Source: Lichenibacterium ramalinae
GTDB lineage: Bacteria; Pseudomonadota; Alphaproteobacteria; Rhizobiales; Beijerinckiaceae
Direction of reading: 5' to 3'
Length of the DNA stretch: 64,000 nt
NCBI RefSeq assembly: GCF_004137085.1
Contig: NZ_QYBC01000004.1
Coordinates: 186,001 to 250,000, forward strand
Below are positions 37,979 through 44,192 of the stretch, one piece after another. Both the position numbers and the translations under genes were made by a program. Each line of letters opens with the position of its first letter. Positions within the stretch are counted from its first letter, which is position 1. The notes beneath the pieces are model-generated. The model searched no databases. It was not told the origin of the DNA and was given only the letters and a program-made list of their open reading frames with translations.

Positions 37979-38508
37979 CGGAGACCACGGCCGCCCAGCC
38001 CAAGGGGCCGGCGCTGGTGCCGGGCCGCTCCTGCGGGACCTGCACGGTCTGCTGCAAGGCCTTCGGCATCCCCGAGCTCGACAAGGGGCCGGGCCAGTGG
38101 TGCCGCCACGTCGTGCAGGGGCGCGGCTGCGGCATCCACGAGGCGCGGCCGGCCACCTGCCGGCTGTTCTTCTGCCACTGGATGGCCAACGCGTCCCTCG
38201 GCCCGGACTGGCGTCCCGACCGGGCGAAATTCGTCATGTATACCGAGATGGAGGGGAAGCGCCTCGTGGTGGCGCCGGACGTCGGCGCCCCGGCGTCCTG
38301 GCGGCGAACGCCCTATTACGCGCAGTTCAAGCGCTGGGCGGCGCTCGGTGCCGGGCAGGGGCGGCAGATCCTGGTCTTCCTCGGAGACCGCGCCACCGCC
38401 GTCCTGCCCGACCGCGACCAGGATCTCGGCGTCGTGATGCTGGGCGACCGCATCGTCTACCGGGTGGCCGGAGGCCGCATCGAGGTCGACAACCTGCGCC
38501 GGGATTGA
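37975..38508 (+). CDS. Eight-cysteine protein inserted between coxD and coxE
   Basis: A 177-residue protein starting at GTG 37975 and overlapping coxD by 4 nt. Eight cysteines are packed in the first 67 residues (C20, C23, C26, C27, C43, C52, C62, C67): RSCGTCTVCCKAFGIPELDK, then WCRHVVQGRGCGIHE and ARPATCRLFFCHW. The CxxCxxCC start and C-x-x-H-x-x-R-P-x-x-C pattern resemble YkgJ-type CxxCxxCC proteins, proposed Zn or Fe-S binders of unknown function. The C-terminal half has no recognisable domain. Position inside the maturation block suggests a role in assembling the hydroxylase; that is inference. Not part of the classical Oligotropha cox cluster. Confidence 0.82.
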   Translation: MTETTAAQPKGPALVPGRSCGTCTVCCKAFGIPELDKGPGQWCRHVVQGRGCGIHEARPATCRLFFCHWMANASLGPDWRPDRAKFVMYTEMEGKRLVVAPDVGAPASWRRTPYYAQFKRWAALGAGQGRQILVFLGDRATAVLPDRDQDLGVVMLGDRIVYRVAGGRIEVDNLRRD

Positions 38509-38514
38509 ACCGCC

Positions 38515-39744
38515 GTGGCCGCCGATGCCGACCTGCCGCCCGGCCGCCTGCCCGAGAACATCCTGTATTTCGCCCGGGCGCTGCGGGCGGCGGGCCTGCC
38601 CGTCGGGCCCGGTGCCGTGCTCGACGCGGTCGCGGCCGTCACGGCGGCGCCCTTTACCACCCGCGCGGATTTCCGCGCCGTGCTGCAGGCCGTCTTCGTC
38701 AAGCGCCGCGAGCAGATCGCGGTCTTCGATGGGGTCTTCGCCGTCTTCTGGCGCCGGCGCGGCTTCCTCGAGCAGCTGATGGGGGCGATGTCGCCCAAGG
38801 CGCCGCCGAAATCGGAGCATCGGCCCAAGGCCGCGGCGGGGGCGAGCCGGGTCGCCGATGCCCTCTACGGGCGACGTCCCGGCGCGGCGGACCCGCAACC
38901 CTCGCTCGACCTCGACGCGCGCTTCTCGGTCTCGGCCGAAGAGGTGTTGCGGGCGAAGGACTTCGCCCAGATGTCGGCCGAGGAGATCGCGGCCGCGACG
39001 GCCGCCATCCGGGCCCTGCGCATGCCGCGGGATGTTCGCCGGCTGCGGCGGCTCGCGCCCGACGCGCGCGGCACCCGCCTCGACCCGCGGCGCTCGTTCC
39101 GCCGTTCGCTGCGCGGCGGGGGCGACGCCATCGATCTCGCGCGGCGGAGCCCCGTCGAGCGGCCGCCGCCGGTCGTGGCCATCTGCGACATCTCGGGATC
39201 GGTCGCCGACTACACCCGCGTCTTCCTGCACTTCCTGCATGCCCTGTCGGCGCGCCGGCGTGTCTCGGCCTTCCTGTTCGGCACGCGCCTCACCGACGTG
39301 TCGCGGGTCCTCCGCCACCGCGACGTCGACGACGCCCTGTCGGCGGTCAGCGCCGCCGTGCCCGACTGGTCGGGCGGCACGCGCATCGCCGCCTCGCTGC
39401 ACCTGTTCAACCGGCACTGGCTGCGGCGCGTCGGTGCCGGCGCCGCCACCGTGATCCTGTTCACCGACGGGCTCGAGCGCGAGGCGACGGGCGAGCTCGA
39501 GGGCGAGATGCGCCGGCTGCAGCGGTCCTGCCGCCGGCTCATCTGGGTGAACCCGCTGCTGCGCTTCGACGGGTTCGAGGCGCGCGCTTCCGGCATCCGG
39601 ACCATGTTGCCCTTCGTTGACGAGTTCCGTCCCATCCACAATCTAAGGGCCGTGGGCGAGCTCTGCGCGGCGCTCGGGGCCGCGGGATCCGCCGCGGCCG
39701 ATCCGAAGCGCTGGCTCGCCACTCCTGAAGGACCTTCGACATGA
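38515..39744 (+). CDS. coxE: VWA-domain protein (CoxE)
   Basis: A 409-residue protein starting at GTG 38515, six bases after the upstream stop. The N-terminal two-thirds is the CoxE helical region (LPENILYFARALRAAGLPVG, FRAVLQAVFVKRREQIAVFD); the VWA domain begins near 215 with the MIDAS motif DISGS at 225-229, T/S in DWSGGTRIAASL and D in FTDGLERE. It partners MoxR-type CoxD in metal-centre maturation. The stop overlaps the next gene by ATGA. Confidence 0.95.
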   Translation: MAADADLPPGRLPENILYFARALRAAGLPVGPGAVLDAVAAVTAAPFTTRADFRAVLQAVFVKRREQIAVFDGVFAVFWRRRGFLEQLMGAMSPKAPPKSEHRPKAAAGASRVADALYGRRPGAADPQPSLDLDARFSVSAEEVLRAKDFAQMSAEEIAAATAAIRALRMPRDVRRLRRLAPDARGTRLDPRRSFRRSLRGGGDAIDLARRSPVERPPPVVAICDISGSVADYTRVFLHFLHALSARRRVSAFLFGTRLTDVSRVLRHRDVDDALSAVSAAVPDWSGGTRIAASLHLFNRHWLRRVGAGAATVILFTDGLEREATGELEGEMRRLQRSCRRLIWVNPLLRFDGFEARASGIRTMLPFVDEFRPIHNLRAVGELCAALGAAGSAAADPKRWLATPEGPST

Positions 39745-40064
39745 TGGCCACCGACGACGACATCCTGGCCGGGGCGGAAGCCTGGCGGCGCGCCGGCCGC
39801 GGGGTGGCCCTGGCCACCGTGGTGGAGACCTGGGGATCGGCGCCGCGGCCGGTCGGCAGCCACCTCGTGGTCGACGGCGAGGGCAATTTCCTCGGCTCCG
39901 TGTCGGGCGGCTGCGTCGAGGGCGACGTCGTCACGGAAGCCATGGATGTCATCGCCGACGGCGCGCCCCGCACGCTGGACTTCGGCGTCGCCGACGAGAC
40001 GGCCTGGCGCGTCGGCCTGTCCTGCGGCGGCAGGATCAAGGTCTACGTCGAGCGCGTCGACTGA
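39741..40064 (+). CDS. XdhC/CoxI N-terminal domain protein
   Basis: A 107-residue protein equal to the N-terminal half of XdhC/CoxF/CoxI: GRGVALATVVETWGSAPRPV, GNFLGSVSGGCVEGDVVTEA and LSCGGRIKVYVERVD with the conserved Cys residues. XdhC proteins bind molybdenum cofactor and insert the sulfurated form into xanthine-oxidase-family enzymes. Coupled to coxE (ATGA) and to the next gene (TGATG). The two halves are separate genes here, a pattern known in cox clusters. Confidence 0.92.
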   Translation: MMATDDDILAGAEAWRRAGRGVALATVVETWGSAPRPVGSHLVVDGEGNFLGSVSGGCVEGDVVTEAMDVIADGAPRTLDFGVADETAWRVGLSCGGRIKVYVERVD

Positions 40065-40774
40065 TGCGGCTCGACATCCTGTCCCGGCTGAATGCCGAGC
40101 GCGCGGCGCGCCGGGCCGCCGTGGTGGTCACGGACCTCGCCACCCACGAGCAGCGCCTGATCCTCGCCGCCGAGGTCGAGGCCGATCCGTTGGCGGAAGC
40201 GCTCGGCGCGGGCCTGCGGTCGGGAAAGAGCGGCACCGTCCAGCACGAGGGCCGGGCCCTGTTCATCGCCGTGCAGGTGCCGCCCGTGCGGCTGGTGGTG
40301 ATCGGCGCTGTCCATGTCAGCCAGGCGCTGGCGCCCATGGCGAAGCTGGCCGGGCTCGACGTCACGATCGTCGATCCCCGCACGGCCTTCGCCACGCCCG
40401 AGCGCTTCCCCGACGTGACGCTGCTGCCCGAATGGCCCGATGCCGCCCTGGCGCGCATCGGCCTCGACCGCTTCACCGCGGTCACGGCCCTGACCCACGA
40501 TCCCAAGATCGACGATCCCGGCCTCGATGCCGCGCTGCGGGCCGAGTGCTTCTACATCGGCGCCCTCGGCTCCCGGAAGACCCACGCCGCCCGGGTGTCG
40601 CGGCTCCTGGCGGCCGGCCATGCCGAGGCGGACATCGCGCGCATCCACGCCCCGATCGGCCTCGACATCGGCGCCGTCAGCCCGGCCGAGATCGCCGTAT
40701 CGGTGCTGGGCCAGGTCGTCGGTGCCCTGCGGCGCAAGCCGACCCGGGCCGAGACGGCGGGACCGCGCCCGTGA
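40064..40774 (+). CDS. XdhC C-terminal (Rossmann) domain protein
   Basis: A 236-residue protein equal to the C-terminal half of XdhC: VVIGAVHVSQALAPMAKLAG (Rossmann-like; family consensus has G-x-G-H-x-G/A), VTIVDPRTAFATPERFP, HDPKIDDPGLDAALRAECFY, IGALGSRKTHAARVSRL and IHAPIGLDIGAVSPAEIAVS. Together with the preceding gene it makes a complete XdhC, acting as molybdenum-cofactor insertase. The first 75 residues have no strong family match. It shares one base with the previous gene and four with the next. Confidence 0.92.
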   Translation: MRLDILSRLNAERAARRAAVVVTDLATHEQRLILAAEVEADPLAEALGAGLRSGKSGTVQHEGRALFIAVQVPPVRLVVIGAVHVSQALAPMAKLAGLDVTIVDPRTAFATPERFPDVTLLPEWPDAALARIGLDRFTAVTALTHDPKIDDPGLDAALRAECFYIGALGSRKTHAARVSRLLAAGHAEADIARIHAPIGLDIGAVSPAEIAVSVLGQVVGALRRKPTRAETAGPRP

Positions 40775-41814
40775 GGTTCGGCCCGGTCCCGGCCGCGGAT
40801 TCGGCCGGCGCCGTGGCGGCCCACGGCGTCCAGGCCCGGGGACAGGACGGGGAGGGCCTCGTCCTGAGAAAGGGCGAGCGCGTGACGCCCGACCAGGCGG
40901 CGAGCCTCGCCAGGGCGGGCGTCGGCTCGGTCGTGGTGGCGCGGCTCGAGCCGGGCGACGTCGGCGAGAACGACGCGGCGCGGCGCCTCGCCGAAGCCAT
41001 GGCGGGGCCGGGCCTCTGGATCGAGCGCGCCTTCACGGGGCGGGCCAACCTCTTCGCCGCCACGCCCGGCGTGCTGCTGGTCGACGTGGCAGCGGTGGAC
41101 CGCGTCAACGCCGTGGACGAGCGGCTGACCCTGGCGACGCTGCCCGCCTTCCGCGCCGTTGCCGAGGGCGAGATGGTGGGGACCGTCAAGGTCGTTCCCT
41201 TCGCGGTGGCGGGCACGGTGCTGGATGCGGCGGTCGCCGCCGCCGCCGTATCGCCGTTGCGCGTCTCGCCCTACCGTCCGCATCGCATCGGCGTCGTGTC
41301 GACGGTGCTGCCCGGCCTGAAGCCGTCGGTCGTCGCCAAGACCCTGCGGGTGCTCGACCAGCGGCTGGCGCCGACGGGTTCGGTCGTCGCGGCGACACGC
41401 GAGGTGCCGCACGATGCGGCTGCCCTGGCGTCGGCGCTCGACGGCCTCGCGCCGGACCACGACATGCTGATCGTCTACGGCGCCTCGGCCATCGCCGACC
41501 GGCGGGACGTCATCCCGGCCGCGGTGGAGCGGGCCGGCGGCACGGTGGAGCACCTCGGCATGCCGGTCGACCCCGGCAACCTGCTGATGCTGGGCCGCCT
41601 CGGCGGCCGCCCCGTGCTGGGCGCGCCGGGCTGTGCCCGCAGCCCCAAGGAGAACGGCTTCGACTGGGTGCTGCAACGCCTGCTCGCCGACGTGCCGGTG
41701 ACGCCCGCCGACATCCGCCGCCTCGGCGTGGGCGGGCTGCTGATGGAGATCGTGTCGCGACCCCAGCCCCGCTCCGGCGAGGCGCCGGCCGACGAGCCTG
41801 AGGCGGCGCCGTGA
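40771..41814 (+). CDS. Molybdopterin-binding (MoeA/MogA-like) protein
   Basis: A 347-residue protein from GTG 40771, overlapping the XdhC gene (GTGA). The front (FGPVPAADSAGAVAAHGVQA, LRKGERVTPDQAASLARAGV) resembles the MoeA-type substrate domain; about 165-320 is a MoCF-biosynthesis fold (HRIGVVSTVLPGLKPSVVAK, DMLIVYGASAIADRRDVIPA, VDPGNLLMLGRLGGRPVLGA followed by PGCARSPKENGFDW). In many relatives this domain is fused to a MobA/MocA-like transferase in one polypeptide of about 540 residues; here the partner is the next, overlapping gene. Probable role: handling or nucleotide transfer of Mo cofactor for the hydroxylase. Confidence 0.9.
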   Translation: MRFGPVPAADSAGAVAAHGVQARGQDGEGLVLRKGERVTPDQAASLARAGVGSVVVARLEPGDVGENDAARRLAEAMAGPGLWIERAFTGRANLFAATPGVLLVDVAAVDRVNAVDERLTLATLPAFRAVAEGEMVGTVKVVPFAVAGTVLDAAVAAAAVSPLRVSPYRPHRIGVVSTVLPGLKPSVVAKTLRVLDQRLAPTGSVVAATREVPHDAAALASALDGLAPDHDMLIVYGASAIADRRDVIPAAVERAGGTVEHLGMPVDPGNLLMLGRLGGRPVLGAPGCARSPKENGFDWVLQRLLADVPVTPADIRRLGVGGLLMEIVSRPQPRSGEAPADEPEAAP

Positions 41815-42422
41815 GGCCGGTCGCGGCGGTGCTGCTCGCCGCCGGCCTCGGCAGCCGCTTCCGCGCCGCGGACCCGTCGCTCGCCACCAAGCTGGTCGCC
41901 GAGGTCGACGGCGTGCCGCTGGTGCGCCGCGCCGCCGAGGCGGCCCTGGCGAGCCGGGCCGGCCCGCTCGTGGTGGTGACGGGCCATGCGGCCGACGCCG
42001 TGCGGGCCACGCTGCAGGGGCTGCCCTTCACCCTCGTCCACAACCCGGACTTCGCCGGCGGCATGGCTTCCTCGCTGCGGGCCGGCCTGGCGGCCCTGCC
42101 GCAGGAGGCGGCAGGGGCATTGGTGCTCCTCGGCGACATGCCGGCCGTCGCGGTCGCCACCCTCGACCGGCTGGTCGCGGCCTTCGCGGCCGCGCCCGAG
42201 GCGGAAGCCGTCGTGCCCGTCCACGGCGGGCGCCGCGGCAACCCCGCGCTGCTGGCGCGCGCCCTGTTTCCGGCCGCCATGGCGCTCGGCGGCGACGAGG
42301 GCGCCCGCAGGCTGCTGTCCCGGGCGCGGGTCGTCGAGGTCGACGTCGCGGACGACGGCGTCCTGATCGACGTCGACGAGCCGTCGGCGCTGTCGACGCA
42401 GCGCCAGCGTGCCGTCCCATGA
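41811..42422 (+). CDS. MocA-type molybdenum cofactor cytidylyltransferase
   Basis: A 203-residue nucleotidyltransferase starting at GTG 41811 with a GTGA overlap. VAAVLLAAGLGSRFR is the nucleotide-binding loop (short version of LAAGxSxRxG), followed by KLVAEVDGVPLVRR, VVTGHAADAV, HNPDFAGGMASSLRAGLAAL and LVLLGDMPAV with the metal-binding D. It should convert MPT-Mo and CTP to the MCD form used by CO-dehydrogenase-like enzymes. Fits the pathway immediately upstream. Ends in ATGA overlap with tag. Confidence 0.93.
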   Translation: MRPVAAVLLAAGLGSRFRAADPSLATKLVAEVDGVPLVRRAAEAALASRAGPLVVVTGHAADAVRATLQGLPFTLVHNPDFAGGMASSLRAGLAALPQEAAGALVLLGDMPAVAVATLDRLVAAFAAAPEAEAVVPVHGGRRGNPALLARALFPAAMALGGDEGARRLLSRARVVEVDVADDGVLIDVDEPSALSTQRQRAVP

Positions 42423-43030
42423 GCACCGCTCCTCCGCCGTCACGCCAACGCTGCGCCTGGCCGCAGCACGACCCGCTCTACTGCGCTTACCACGACACGG
42501 AGTGGGGGGTGCCGGAACACGATGCGCGGGCCCTGTGGGAGAAGCTGGTGCTCGACGGGTTCCAGGCGGGCCTCTCCTGGATCACCATCCTGCGCAAGCG
42601 CGACGCCTTCCGCCGCGCGTTCCGCGACTTCGACCCCGAGATCGTGGCGCGGTTCGGCGTGGCCGAGGTCGCCGCGCTGTTGGGGGACGCCGGTATCGTC
42701 CGATCTCGCGCCAAGATCGACGCCACGGTCGGCAACGCCCGCGCCTTCCTGGCCATGCGGGACCGCGGCGAGGACTTCTCGGCCTTCGTCTGGGGGGCCG
42801 TCGCCGGGGTGCCACGGCAGAACGCCTGGCGCGACAGGGGCGAGGTGCCGGTCGAGACCGTGGAGTCGCGGGACCTGTCGAAGGCTTTGAAGGCCCGCGG
42901 GTTCAAGTTCGTCGGTCCCGTCATCGTCTATGCCTGGATGGAGGCCGTGGGCCTCGTCAACGACCACGTGGTGACGTGTTTCCGCCACGCCGAACTCGGG
43001 GGGCAGCGGCTGCCCCGGGTTCGAGGATGA
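42419..43030 (+). CDS. tag: DNA-3-methyladenine glycosylase I
   Basis: A 203-residue base-excision repair enzyme removing 3-methyladenine. RCAWPQHDPLYCAYHDTEWG and VPEHDARALWEKLVLDGFQA start the family; the zinc ligands are the Cys and His of that first segment and the His/Cys of VNDHVVTCFRH at the end; FQAGLSWITILRKRDAFRRA and RGFKFVGPVIVYAWMEAVGL form the base pocket. Functionally unrelated to the Mo-cofactor genes but coupled by ATGA to the cytidylyltransferase, so expressed as the tail of that operon. Confidence 0.96.
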   Translation: MSTAPPPSRQRCAWPQHDPLYCAYHDTEWGVPEHDARALWEKLVLDGFQAGLSWITILRKRDAFRRAFRDFDPEIVARFGVAEVAALLGDAGIVRSRAKIDATVGNARAFLAMRDRGEDFSAFVWGAVAGVPRQNAWRDRGEVPVETVESRDLSKALKARGFKFVGPVIVYAWMEAVGLVNDHVVTCFRHAELGGQRLPRVRG

Positions 43031-43108
43031 AGGCCCTCAGTCCCCTGGCCAGGAGCCGATTCCTGAATGGTGTCAGCCGACATATCGGCACGGGTTCGCT
43101 GCCGCCAC

Positions 43109-43187
43109 GGATCCTGAGGGGGTCTCGGTCATCGCACGGGGGCCGGTTCTGTGCTTTGGTTCCCGGGACGCGTCGCGCTCAGGATCC
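43109..43187 (+). promoter_or_regulatory. Inverted repeat that can mask the protease ribosome binding site
   Basis: GGATCCTGAG at 43109-43118 is the exact reverse complement of CTCAGGATCC at 43178-43187. The right arm contains AGGA, the only good ribosome binding site, and ends 3 bases before the ATG at 43191. If both arms are in the mRNA, a 10-bp stem would hide the start. The rest of the 160-base gap shows no gene. Confidence 0.5.
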
Positions 43188-43190
43188 ACG

Positions 43191-44174
43191 ATGGCCATCA
43201 CCACCTTTCCGAACAGTGCGATCTGCTACATCCTGGACGACATCCCGGGGGAAGGCGAGTTCCAGGGGACGGGCGTCATCATCGGTCCCCATACCATCCT
43301 GACGGCCGCCCACCTGCTCTACGATGCCGACACCGACACCACCGCCGACCAGGTCAGCGTATATCCGGGCTTCACCCCCGAGGCCGGGACCCTGAACCCG
43401 GCGGGCGCCCTGCCGGGCCTGCAGTCGATCCACACCATCAAGGTGAACGACAGCGGCGACGTCATCTCGGCCGCCGCCACGCAATCCGACTTCGCCGTGA
43501 TCGATACGTCCACGGACCTGTCGGGCTTCGGCAAGTTCGCGCTCGACGCCAACTTCACGCAGGGCGAGGTCGTGGTCACGGGCTATCCCGCATCCAGCGG
43601 CGGCTACCAGGACGGCACCGGCGGGATCGTGTCGCAGGACCGCGGCTATTCCGACATCGGCACGGCGGGGCTCGACCTGTCGCCCGGCTACAGCGGCGCA
43701 CCGGTGCGCGACGCCCTGTATCGCGATGGCCAAGTCATCCCGGCGGTCGCCGGGACGGTGTCGACCAACCTCGACGCCATGAAGCTGACACCCGCCAAGG
43801 TCCGCCTCATCCGCCACTGGATCGCGGCAGACCGGGACCTCTACCGGGGCGGGTCCTACGCACCCCACGGCCTCGTGCCGCAGATCCCCGGCACGGCTTC
43901 GGGGCAGGCCGAGGCCGCCGCGGTGGGCCAACGCTCGGGCCTCGCCGCGGCGGTGGCGGCGGGCTTCACCTACCAACCCGCCGCCACGGCGGCGGCCGAA
44001 CCGCAGGCCGCGATCGTCGCCGGTCCCGTCGCCGACCTCGCCGCCGCCCTGCTCGATCCCGGCCCGGGCGCGGCCGCCGTGGCATTCACGGCCGCCGCCG
44101 ACGTGCCGGTCCTGACCGCCGCCGCCCCCGTCCAGGTGTTCCACCCGAACCAAGGCTTCGGCACCGACGGCTGA
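43191..44174 (+). CDS. Trypsin-like serine protease without signal peptide
   Basis: A 327-residue protein whose N-terminal 215 residues have a chymotrypsin/V8-like fold with a complete triad: H41 in GPHTILTAAHLLYD, D100 in TQSDFAVIDT and S168 in LSPGYSGAPV. No signal peptide or propeptide: the domain starts almost at once (MAITTFPNSAICYILDD). The C-terminal 100 residues are Ala-rich and low-complexity and end in VQVFHPNQGFGTDG. This layout, with a non-hydrophobic N-terminus, would suit type I (C-terminal signal) secretion, but no RTX repeats are present and no secretion genes are nearby. Substrate unknown. ATG 43191. Confidence 0.82.
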   Translation: MAITTFPNSAICYILDDIPGEGEFQGTGVIIGPHTILTAAHLLYDADTDTTADQVSVYPGFTPEAGTLNPAGALPGLQSIHTIKVNDSGDVISAAATQSDFAVIDTSTDLSGFGKFALDANFTQGEVVVTGYPASSGGYQDGTGGIVSQDRGYSDIGTAGLDLSPGYSGAPVRDALYRDGQVIPAVAGTVSTNLDAMKLTPAKVRLIRHWIAADRDLYRGGSYAPHGLVPQIPGTASGQAEAAAVGQRSGLAAAVAAGFTYQPAATAAAEPQAAIVAGPVADLAAALLDPGPGAAAVAFTAAADVPVLTAAAPVQVFHPNQGFGTDG

Positions 44175-44192
44175 ACCGCCGCCCGGCCCGCG

